This document shows positions 1 to 5,793 of a stretch of 9,701 nucleotides of DNA, one piece after another. Both the position numbers and the translations under genes were made by a program. Numbering within the stretch: position 1 is the first letter of the stretch; each line of letters starts with the position of its first letter. Under the pieces are notes generated by a model. That model worked only from the letters and a program-made list of their open reading frames with translations, did not search any database and was not told the DNA's origin. Source of the stretch: Vampirovibrionales bacterium (lineage in GTDB: Bacteria; Cyanobacteriota; Vampirovibrionia; Vampirovibrionales; JAGQHJ01); contig JANWKX010000038.1 of the NCBI GenBank assembly GCA_025451145.1, forward strand, positions 1 to 9,701, given 5' to 3'.

Positions 1-95
1 AAATAGAGGCGTTGCTCCGCGAGGTCGATGAATACGAAGCCGAAAGAACTGGCCAAGCTGGGCCAAAGCAACTCAGGATGTTTGAAGGCGAGTAA
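1..95 (+). CDS. C-terminal end of an unidentified protein (5' truncated by window edge)
   Basis: An open frame entering from the left edge runs from base 3 to a TAA at 93-95, giving about 30 residues. They are strongly charged and probably helical, reading IEALLREVDEYEAE and ending KQLRMFEGE. Endings of the QLxxFEGE type occur in many unrelated proteins, so they identify nothing. The open frame, the amphipathic Leu/Glu pattern and the stop followed by non-coding sequence support a real gene end. I do not recognise the family. The start and most of the gene lie outside the window. Confidence 0.55.
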   Translation, partial: IEALLREVDEYEAERTGQAGPKQLRMFEGE

Positions 96-347
96 ACACG
101 ATCCGAATTGAAAACCGTTTCACCGGAAAAAGCCTTTAGTGAGAGCTCTTATCTTGCCATTATTTCTTTTCAATCTCTTACCAGGCCCATACATATCCGC
201 CAAGACACCAGGATAGCCCATGCAATACAGGCCTGCACCATAACACCATGACCCAAAATTAGACCATTGAGCAGTAATCCCCGATCTTAAAATCAAGCAA
301 AATTTAGAGATGCACCCCTAAAGCTTGATGATAATCAGGAAAATGAG
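96..347. other. Intergenic region without a recognisable gene
   Basis: These 252 bases contain only very short open frames on either strand and no convincing terminator for the gene that ends at 95. The downstream part is AT-rich and holds a possible promoter for the next gene. A Shine-Dalgarno AGGA at 337-340 lies 7 nt before the ATG at 348. Confidence 0.6.
267..293 (+). promoter_or_regulatory. Possible promoter of the Gly/Tyr-rich protein gene
   Basis: TTGAGC at 267-272 resembles a -35 box and TAAAAT at 288-293 a -10 box. The spacer is only 15 nt, shorter than the usual 16-18, so this is a weak call. It would give a 5' leader of roughly 45-50 nt before the ATG at 348. Confidence 0.25.
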
Positions 348-827
348 ATGATGATGCTTCAAAAATGGCTTGTGATTGGACTGATTGCGATTATTGCCGT
401 ATTGGGATTCTTCCAAGCTAGAAAAAACACAGCCACTTTAGCCCAAATCGGCGTTGGGTTTGGCGTAGGCTTCGGTTCGGGTAATTACGGTTATGGCGGA
501 GGACCTTCTTTTGGGGTTGGAGTAGGCTCAGGCGGGTACTACGGCGGTGGGAATTATCCCTATACCTATGGCTCTCCCGCTGTATACGGCGGTTACAATA
601 CCGGATATTACCATTCATACGATCGTAATGCTGTTTATACTAACACCGAAATGGGTTTGCCGGTCAATGTCCCAATACAAGTAAATCCAAATGCCATGCA
701 GCCCTATTATTTTGATGGGCATAACGTCTGGAGTAATGAGGATCTGTATCGCAACGGCTCGTTTCGGCAGGTTAGCCCCGATTATGGGAAATCACCTCAA
801 TATCTTCAATATCCTCAAAATTATTAA
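348..827 (+). CDS. Small exported or membrane-anchored Gly/Tyr-rich protein of unknown function
   Basis: The 159-aa product starts with three consecutive Met codons. The first is chosen because AGGA at 337-340 lies 7 nt upstream. Residues 7-23 form a hydrophobic segment after one Lys, typical of a signal peptide or N-terminal anchor; a cleavage site near TLA-Q (about residues 30-33) is possible. Residues 34-88 are low-complexity, made almost only of Gly, Tyr, Ser, Val and Phe in motifs such as GVGFGVGFGSG and GGYYGGG. The tail, about 95-159, is normal sequence rich in Asn, Tyr and Pro with no Cys. This layout is seen in cell-surface, outer-membrane-associated or adhesive proteins, but I cannot name a family. 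The gene stands alone, and the hairpin at 1067-1097 could end its transcript. Export is inferred from the N-terminus. Confidence 0.75.
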   Translation: MMMLQKWLVIGLIAIIAVLGFFQARKNTATLAQIGVGFGVGFGSGNYGYGGGPSFGVGVGSGGYYGGGNYPYTYGSPAVYGGYNTGYYHSYDRNAVYTNTEMGLPVNVPIQVNPNAMQPYYFDGHNVWSNEDLYRNGSFRQVSPDYGKSPQYLQYPQNY

Positions 828-1066
828 GATGTTTCAATCCCAATCAAAACCTTACAAGCCCCTCATCATCTCTGCTTTGTCTTCAAGCATTTCATAAAGC
901 ATCGTAGAGATGAATATTATGGAATTTGATGACAATTTGAGAGCCAAGTTTACATTTCTTCATTTTTAGGTCGAAAAAGGCAATCTCGATCGATTGATTG
1001 TTTTTATTATTATGTAAGAACAATCGAATGCTAATCTCCCCTCAATGCATACTTCGCTAAATTTTC

Positions 1067-1097
1067 AGCCTCTACACTAGTGTAGGGGCTTCTTTTT
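1067..1097 (+). terminator. Rho-independent terminator between convergent genes, containing the kinase stop codon
   Basis: Bases 1067-1078 and 1079-1090 form a 12-bp stem with one G-T wobble (1071/1086) around a CTAG centre. A T-tract, TCTTTTT, follows at 1091-1097 on the plus strand. The direction fits termination of plus-strand transcripts from the gene at 348. On the minus strand the hairpin is followed only by GAAAATTT, so it would be a weaker terminator for the kinase gene. The kinase stop codon (minus strand, 1072-1074) and its last four sense codons lie inside the stem. Confidence 0.7.
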
Positions 1098-2538
1098 GAC
1101 TAAATGAATATGGGATAGCGCTGTTGGGGAAAATCAGACGCACCGTTGTCCCGTGATGCAGGGTGCTGATGACCTCAATCTGGCCACCGTGAAGGGCTAT
1201 AATGGATTTGACAATGGATAAGCCCAGGCCAGCTCCGGCAACCTTACTGGAGCGGGAGGTATCCGCCCGGTAAAAACGCTCGAAGATACGAGGCAAATCC
1301 TCCGGGCTGATGCCAATGCCATTATCTCGAATCTCAATCACAATATCGTCTTTTTTGGAGGGCAACACCTGAATCTCAACCTGACCTTTGGGCTGGGTAT
1401 ATTTAATAGCGTTAGACAGAACGTTCCCCATCACCCAGCCAAAGAGGGTTTTATCCGCCTGTAATCTGCCATCGCCAGAAATACCAATGGAAATCTGGTT
1501 TTCTTCTGCCAAAATCTGGAAATACTCGATAATTTTTTCAATCTCCGGCCTTAAATCAAAGATTTCCACCTGAAGCTGGGTCCTGGGATCCTCTACTTTC
1601 GCCAAAAGCAGCAATCGATCGATCATGGTGGAAAGGCGCTCGTACTCTTCCAGTGAGGATTCAAGACTTTTCACATAGTCTTCGTTGGCGCGTGGCTTTT
1701 TCAAAAGCACATCCGTCTCAACCCTCAAGTTGGTAATGGGGGTCCTGAATTCATGGGCCAAGTCTGAAGCAAAGCGGGACAGCATGTTCACCCCTTGCTC
1801 CAATCGACCTAAAAGCCTATCGAATGATGATGCCAACCCTTGAAGCTCATTGGGCCATCCGAGTGGGGTAATGCGTTGATCCAGGGTGTTAAAGGTCACC
1901 GATTCAATTCGGGAAGAAATTTCTTTCAGGGGGCTCATGCCTCGTACGGCGACAATATAGCTAATTGCCAGCGATAGGAGAATCCCGATAAATTCAATCA
2001 CAAGGAGCTCAACGCGATAGGCGCTTAAGATATTTTCCCGCCGGGAGACATCATCGGCAATTTGCAACAAGACTTTCTGCTTCGAATCCGTACCAAACAC
2101 GCCCCAGGCTTGAATAAACGCATAGAGGCTACCATCTTTGGCTTGGCAGGTAATACCGGGGCCTAATGTCCCAGGCAGTTGATAGGGCTTTAATTGGTTA
2201 GTACATTGCTTGGGAAACACCGGGAAATAAGAGGACTCGAAGAAAACATCTCCATCCGGCCTGACAATCCTTAAATAATACTTATTGAAATGAAACGATG
2301 TGATATCGTTGGGTAGCTTTTTATCAAGCGTGAGCGTCGTGTTTTGCTTTAGGATAGTCTGAATCAGATAAACGGCATCCGATAAAAAGCGATTGTTATC
2401 CTGCTCAAACTCACTTCTCAATAACGAATAACCACTCAAAACAATAAAGGACAATAACAGTATGCTGCTCAAGGCATACGTCATAATTAGCCGGGACTTA
2501 ATTGAATTGCCGAATAGTTTAGCGTTTTTCAAGAACAT
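1072..2538 (-). CDS. Membrane sensor histidine kinase, CusS/CopS-like
   Basis: This is a 488-aa inner-membrane sensor kinase. The first membrane helix is about residues 17-40, an extracytoplasmic sensor region runs to about 170, and a second helix lies at about 176-199. A HAMP linker follows. The dimerisation/H-box reads DLAHEFRTP, with the phosphorylated His at 262. The ATPase domain shows an N-box around 372-376, a G1 box DNGIGI at 405-410, an F-box FERFYRAD and a G2 box GAGLGLS near 435. These are complete, so the kinase should be active. The start chosen is ATG at 2538, with AGGGG 8 nt upstream; an in-frame TTG at 2544 would add two residues. The start lies inside the 3' end of the response-regulator gene, a 20-nt overlap implying translational coupling. 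The overall form resembles heavy-metal sensors (CusS, CopS). However, the sensor region has two Cys and no Met/His cluster, and no metal-efflux gene is nearby, so the stimulus is unknown. Confidence 0.93.
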   Translation of the reverse strand: MFLKNAKLFGNSIKSRLIMTYALSSILLLSFIVLSGYSLLRSEFEQDNNRFLSDAVYLIQTILKQNTTLTLDKKLPNDITSFHFNKYYLRIVRPDGDVFFESSYFPVFPKQCTNQLKPYQLPGTLGPGITCQAKDGSLYAFIQAWGVFGTDSKQKVLLQIADDVSRRENILSAYRVELLVIEFIGILLSLAISYIVAVRGMSPLKEISSRIESVTFNTLDQRITPLGWPNELQGLASSFDRLLGRLEQGVNMLSRFASDLAHEFRTPITNLRVETDVLLKKPRANEDYVKSLESSLEEYERLSTMIDRLLLLAKVEDPRTQLQVEIFDLRPEIEKIIEYFQILAEENQISIGISGDGRLQADKTLFGWVMGNVLSNAIKYTQPKGQVEIQVLPSKKDDIVIEIRDNGIGISPEDLPRIFERFYRADTSRSSKVAGAGLGLSIVKSIIALHGGQIEVISTLHHGTTVRLIFPNSAIPYSFSQKEAPTLV

Positions 2539-3196
2539 AGCCAATGCCCCTGATGGTGTGTATCAGTTTGACGTTAAAAGGCGCGTCAATTTTCTGGCGA
2601 AGGCGACGGATGGCGACATCCACCACATTGGTTTCACAATCAAAATCAATGCCCCAGACCTTTTCGCTCAGTTCCCGACGAGACAGCATCCGACCATGAT
2701 TTTCACACAATAAACACAGGATACGAAACTCCTTAGAAGTTAGCTCAATACTTTTGCCTTCTCTTTCCACCGTTTGCGTGGTCAACGAGATTTTCAGATC
2801 CTCAATCTCAAAGCTCTCCTGGACCGGGCTTGGTGTTGCGCGACGTAAAACCGCTTCTACCCGAGCTGATAATTCACTAAAGGCAAAGGGCTTGCATAAA
2901 TAATCATCGGCACCGGATTGAAGACCTCGGACCCTGTCATAAACCGAATTTAAGGAGGTTAACAATATGACAGGCGTTTTTTGATCAATGTCTCGAAAAC
3001 GGCTTAAAAATTGCCAACCATCCATGACGGGAAGCATCATATCTAAAATCAGCAGGCTATAAAGTTGCTCCGTCGCCAGGTTCAAGGCACTTTGCCCATC
3101 CATGGCAATATCAACAAAGTATGATTCCTCCTCCAGGCCTTTTTTAAGAAAATTTGCCGTCTTCTCTTCATCATCAATGATCAGCAGTCTGTTCAT
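2519..3196 (-). CDS. OmpR/PhoB-family response regulator, CusR/CopR-like
   Basis: This 225-aa DNA-binding regulator is the partner of the kinase gene that overlaps its 3' end. The receiver domain (about 1-115) has the acidic pair D8/D9, the phospho-acceptor D52 in LILDMMLP, T79 and K101 in the CKPF motif. The C-terminal winged helix (about 128-223) shows the family signature LTSKEFRILCLLCENHGRMLSRRELSEKVW only in conserved stretches, plus VVDVAIRRLRQKID and the final TIRGIGYVL. The ATG at 3196 is preceded by GAGG at a 7-nt spacing. Length and residues are typical of the family. It probably controls its own operon and unknown targets. A copper or metal role is suggested only by resemblance to CusR/CopR. 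Confidence 0.94.
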   Translation of the reverse strand: MNRLLIIDDEEKTANFLKKGLEEESYFVDIAMDGQSALNLATEQLYSLLILDMMLPVMDGWQFLSRFRDIDQKTPVILLTSLNSVYDRVRGLQSGADDYLCKPFAFSELSARVEAVLRRATPSPVQESFEIEDLKISLTTQTVEREGKSIELTSKEFRILCLLCENHGRMLSRRELSEKVWGIDFDCETNVVDVAIRRLRQKIDAPFNVKLIHTIRGIGYVLEKR

Positions 3197-3218
3197 CCCG
3201 TGGCCTCGTATCCAGCAG

Positions 3219-3249
3219 ATTATCCTATCGAAAGTTTAGCGAAGGCCAA
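3219..3249 (-). promoter_or_regulatory. Possible promoter of the two-component operon
   Basis: On the minus strand TTGGCC (3249-3244) and GATAAT (3224-3219) resemble -35 and -10 boxes. The spacer is 19 nt, slightly long. It would start transcription about 15-20 nt before the regulator ATG at 3196. The 190-nt gap between the oppF-like gene and the regulator leaves room for an independent promoter. I saw no convincing terminator for the upstream gene in this gap, so read-through is also possible. Confidence 0.3.
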
Positions 3250-3386
3250 GGCTTCATCGAGAGCGTTTTCGCCCTGGTCACATCATTTATACCCTCAACC
3301 ATACCGCACCATTGATTGGATGGCAATCTTACCGACGAAAAGGTTAATTGCGGCACTTTACATCACCCAGATCGACTTGGAAAAGA

Positions 3387-4406
3387 TTAGTTGATTTCCG
3401 AGATACGATGGCATGCAGCAATATGATGATGGCCATACTCAGCCTGTTCCGGAATTTGGCTGGTACAGACCTCTACTTTATAAGGGCATCGTGTATGAAA
3501 CCGGCAGCCAGAAGGCGGGTTTGCCGGTGAAGGCAGATCGCCTTCCAGCAAAATTCTGCTGGAGTGATCGTAGTCCGGATCAGGAATGGAGATAGCGCTT
3601 AAAAGCGCCTTCGAGTACGGATGTAACGGCTTTTCATAAAGTTGGCTGGCGGGCGCAACTTCGGCGATTTTACCCAAATACATCACCGCGACCCGATCGC
3701 TGATGTACTCAACCACACTTAAGTTATGGGCAATAAACAAGTAGGTCAGGTTGAATTCCGATTTTAAGTCCATGAGCAAATTCAAAATCTGGGCCTGAAC
3801 ACTGACATCCAAGGCGCTAACCGGTTCATCGGCCACAATAAACTTGGGTTTTAAGGCTAAAGCTCTGGCAATGCCAACCCGCTGCCGTTGGCCACCAGAC
3901 AGCTCATGGGGATATCGTTCATAGGCGGCCTTGGGTAACCCCACTAAATCGATAAGCGTTCTGACCTCCTCTCGTAACGCTTTCCCCTTGGCGATTTTAT
4001 GGATAATAAACGGCTCTCGGATGGTATCCCCAATGGACATTCTGGGATCCAGGCTGGAGTATGGGTTCTGAAAAACAATCTGCATATCCCGGCGTATCGG
4101 ACGAAGGGCCTTGGGAGAAAGCTGGGTCAAATCCCGGCCCTCAAAGAGGACCTTGCCGGATGTCGGGCGGATGAGTTGAAGAATACATCGCCCCAAGGTT
4201 GATTTTCCGCAACCGGACTCGCCCACAATCCCCAGGGTTTCACCACGATAAATATCAAGGCTGATGTCGGAAACCGCCTGAATCGCACCCACCTCTCGGT
4301 TAAAAAAGCCCTTTTTAATCGGGAATGCTTTTGTCACATGCTCCAGCCGAAGAAGTGGTTCACGCTGGGTTTGCGTTGATTCTTGCGCTAAAAGCTCTGC
4401 CGCCAT
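3387..4406 (-). CDS. Oligopeptide/dipeptide ABC transporter ATP-binding protein (OppF/DppF type)
   Basis: This 339-aa cytoplasmic ATPase would power uptake of peptides (or nickel or related ligands in some homologues) through a membrane permease pair. Motifs in order: Walker A GESGCGKST at 62-70, Q-loop VFQNPYSSLDP with Q113, signature LSGGQRQR at 169-176, Walker B FIVADE at 189-194 followed by SALD, and the switch His in FIAHN at 227. The C-terminal oligopeptide-transporter extension starts near LYEKPLHPYSKAL. It carries four Cys (301, 307, 314, 332) in the CRFHTRCP...C...C arrangement that, in some family members, is reported to hold an iron-sulfur cluster. The long N-terminus with GFFNREVGAIQAVSDIS fits the OppF/DppF side of the pair rather than OppD. 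No OppA, B, C or D gene lies in the window, so partners must be encoded elsewhere. The ATG at 4406 has a weak AGGG only 4 nt upstream. Confidence 0.9.
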   Translation of the reverse strand: MAAELLAQESTQTQREPLLRLEHVTKAFPIKKGFFNREVGAIQAVSDISLDIYRGETLGIVGESGCGKSTLGRCILQLIRPTSGKVLFEGRDLTQLSPKALRPIRRDMQIVFQNPYSSLDPRMSIGDTIREPFIIHKIAKGKALREEVRTLIDLVGLPKAAYERYPHELSGGQRQRVGIARALALKPKFIVADEPVSALDVSVQAQILNLLMDLKSEFNLTYLFIAHNLSVVEYISDRVAVMYLGKIAEVAPASQLYEKPLHPYSKALLSAISIPDPDYDHSSRILLEGDLPSPANPPSGCRFHTRCPYKVEVCTSQIPEQAEYGHHHIAACHRISEIN

Positions 4407-4414
4407 GGTGCCCT

Positions 4415-4420
4415 ATTCTA
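4415..4420 (-). promoter_or_regulatory. Possible -10 element of the oppF-like gene
   Basis: TAGAAT on the minus strand lies 8 nt before the ATG at 4406, so transcription starting from it would give a leaderless or nearly leaderless mRNA. No good -35 box is seen 16-18 nt upstream; TTTACA is present but 21 nt away. The same TAGAAT hexamer stands before wecG and kdsC. The element also overlaps the upstream flank of the divergent plus-strand open frame at 4431. Confidence 0.3.
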
Positions 4421-4430
4421 TCCAATCCGT

Positions 4431-4685
4431 ATGTTCTTCATTGTAAAAGGATTTTCAAAAAAAATCACTGTCTTGGCCCAAAATAATGCCTCCGGACTCG
4501 GTCAAAATACGGATAAGAAGTCCTCAATCAGTCGTCAGAGAGTTCATAACCAGGCTGAAGGGCCTTCCTATAAACTCAGTGTAAATGTAAGTACAAAAGA
4601 TTGGAGAAGAATCGTTACCTTAATCAGTGCAAAACCTGGCTTACAACTTTCCATGAGGGGTATTTTTACTGAAAAACCAAGCTAA
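4431..4685 (+). CDS. Possible small protein of unknown function (84 aa)
   Basis: This 84-aa open frame diverges from the oppF-like gene. The first half is basic and polar (Ser, Asn, Lys, Gln). The second half, about residues 45-80, has a more protein-like alternation of hydrophobic and polar residues, including KLSVNVSTKDWRRIVTLIS, which could be a beta strand followed by a helix. Against it: no Shine-Dalgarno before the ATG at 4431, no recognised family, no terminator, and a start only 24 bases from the start of the divergent oppF-like gene. It may be a real hypothetical gene, the tail of a decayed one, or chance. Confidence 0.35.
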   Translation: MFFIVKGFSKKITVLAQNNASGLGQNTDKKSSISRQRVHNQAEGPSYKLSVNVSTKDWRRIVTLISAKPGLQLSMRGIFTEKPS

Positions 4686-4915
4686 AGAATGGATATATCT
4701 CTAAAGAGCAGAGTGGTTGAAACAGAAATAAGTGGGTATTTCGCCCAAAACGCTTAAAAGTCTCAAAATCCAAATACTTTTAACTGTGAAAATGAAGATT
4801 TGTTAAAAAAAAGAAGATCTTTATCAATCCATTATATTGACTGCTGTTAATAGTAGTATTGAACACAATTTTCCCTTAAACCTTTTCAGTAAAGTAAAAA
4901 TAAGGAAGAAGTAAT
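4686..4915. other. AT-rich intergenic region with a small operator-like dyad
   Basis: These 230 bases show no gene on either strand. An imperfect dyad, ACTGCT...AGTAGT, occupies 4840-4857 with one G-T mismatch. It lies about 60 nt before the start of the next gene, in a position where a regulator could act on its promoter. TTGACT at 4837-4842 resembles a -35 box, but no good -10 box stands at 16-18 nt from it. The leader just before the gene is purine-rich and ends in a clear Shine-Dalgarno site. Confidence 0.3.
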
Positions 4916-5305
4916 ATGAATCAAGCTCTAGGGTTAAGATTTGGACAAATCCATATTTTTAGGAATTATTCGGATAAGCAAATTTCTGATATAGCTTTGG
5001 CTAAACAGGATCTCACTGCACCATTTCGCCATCAAATGGATCCGGTTGATGAATTTTTTAGAAACGCCACTGGGGATCCAGGCTGCACAAGAAAACCACT
5101 TTCACCACCTGATTATCTTGTTGGTCAATATAAAGGACAGGCTGCCGTCTTTACGGGTGATGATGAAGGCAAAGTTCGGGCGGCTATGGGTCCTGCCAGA
5201 GAAAATGGCTTTCATGGGCTGGCTGGTCAGATTGAGGCTGTTAGAAGCGTAATTGAGCAGGCTGCTCCAGAATCAATACACTATATTGACGGGCATTTTG
5301 AATAA
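4916..5305 (+). CDS. Hypothetical protein, 129 aa, unknown function
   Basis: A real gene is supported by a strong Shine-Dalgarno AAGGAAG at 4902-4908, well placed before the ATG at 4916, and by a strong terminator 24 bases after the stop. The product has no signal peptide and no membrane segment, so it is probably cytoplasmic. The N-terminus (1-35) reads LGLRFGQIHIFRNYSD. The middle, about 40-75, is Pro-rich with one Cys (57) and includes DPVDEFFRNATGDPGC. The C-terminal half, about 70-125, looks like a compact alpha/beta segment, with VFTGDDEGKVRAAMGPARENG and a helix containing IEAVRSVIEQA. The protein ends HYIDGHFE. I recognise no family and no catalytic motif. It forms its own transcription unit between two minus-strand blocks. 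Bases 5046-5252 are also open in another frame, but that frame lacks a ribosome-binding site. Confidence 0.7.
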   Translation: MNQALGLRFGQIHIFRNYSDKQISDIALAKQDLTAPFRHQMDPVDEFFRNATGDPGCTRKPLSPPDYLVGQYKGQAAVFTGDDEGKVRAAMGPARENGFHGLAGQIEAVRSVIEQAAPESIHYIDGHFE

Positions 5306-5329
5306 ATCATAACAATAATGAATTCCTAA

Positions 5330-5369
5330 ATTAAGAGAAGCCTAACTTTGGCTTCTCTTAATCCTTTTT
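5330..5369 (+). terminator. Strong rho-independent terminator
   Basis: A perfect 13-bp stem (5330-5342 paired with 5350-5362, core AAGAGAAGCC/GGCTTCTCTT) closes a 7-nt loop and is followed by CCTTTTT on the plus strand. It ends the transcript of the 129-aa hypothetical gene. Confidence 0.92.
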
Positions 5370-5643
5370 CGGAAAAAAATATCCTGGAAAAAGTCAGGAT
5401 CCATAAATCGTCTAAAAACATGTTTATCCAAATATCCACCAGCCTATTGATAGCAATCACTCCTCGGATTTTTTATGATGACGTTGGTGTCCGAAAGACG
5501 CCCCTGAATTTGCAGGCGCATCGTCGTTTCAGTTTACGGTGGTTGTCAATTTGCTCACTTGGCGAAACTACGAGCCTATGCTTTAATAAGTATAGGAGAT
5601 ATTTATTCAGATAAATTTCAAAGGTGGAGAAGTCTGAGAGGTC
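5370..5643. other. Region without a convincing gene; possible gene remnant
   Basis: No open frame here has a proper start and ribosome-binding site. An 88-codon open frame (5348-5614) begins at a TTG inside the terminator and has an improbable composition, so I do not call it. In another frame, bases 5482-5586 encode a protein-like stretch (KDAPEFAGASSFQF, then LLTWRNYEPML and TAA) that lacks a start codon and follows two stops. This may be a decayed gene end or chance. AGGAG near 5593-5597 resembles a Shine-Dalgarno site but has no start codon in range. A small AT hairpin (ATTTAT-TCAG-ATAAAT) lies at 5601-5616. Confidence 0.35.
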
Positions 5644-5733
5644 ATGAACAAATTCTTTTTTTCCTCAAAAGCCAGTTTCATGATTGATATTGCACTGATA
5701 TCAATCCTTGTATTCCTAGTCGTACATCATTAA
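5644..5733 (+). CDS. Possible 29-aa single-pass hydrophobic membrane peptide
   Basis: ATG at 5644 to TAA at 5731-5733 encodes 29 residues: a short polar/basic head (MNKFFFSSKASF) followed by about 15 strongly hydrophobic residues (ALISILVFLVV) and a HH end. That is the layout of small membrane proteins and of type I toxin-like peptides. GAGAGG ends 2 nt before the ATG and GGAG 14 nt before it. Neither spacing is ideal, so translation is uncertain. There is no family match I can recall. It lies in the strand-switch island, convergent with the transketolase genes, 60 bases from the end of the C-subunit gene. It could be chance in AT-rich DNA. Confidence 0.35.
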   Translation: MNKFFFSSKASFMIDIALISILVFLVVHH

Positions 5734-5793
5734 ATCCAGGATTTTCGCCAAGATTGAACTTAATGCTCACTTAAAACAGGGAGAAATCTGGGA

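Noticed and set aside
996..1025. GATTGTT...AACAATC inverted repeat in the gap before the kinase terminator
   Set aside because: Only 7 bp with a 16-nt AT-rich loop and no position relative to a promoter; likely chance.
2462..2713. 83-codon plus-strand open frame across the kinase/regulator junction
   Set aside because: It is antisense to two overlapping genes with clear domains and has no ribosome-binding site; a shadow frame.
4708..4725. GCAGAGTGGTTGAAAC, like the D-arm of a tRNA-Ser or tRNA-Leu, a possible tRNA remnant or integration site
   Set aside because: No acceptor stem, anticodon arm or T-arm with GGTTCGAATCC is found at the right distance, so the match is probably chance.
5348..5614. 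88-codon plus-strand open frame after the terminator at 5330-5369
   Set aside because: Its start is a TTG within the terminator hairpin, there is no ribosome-binding site, and the translation is rich in Arg, Ser, Leu and Cys without pattern.
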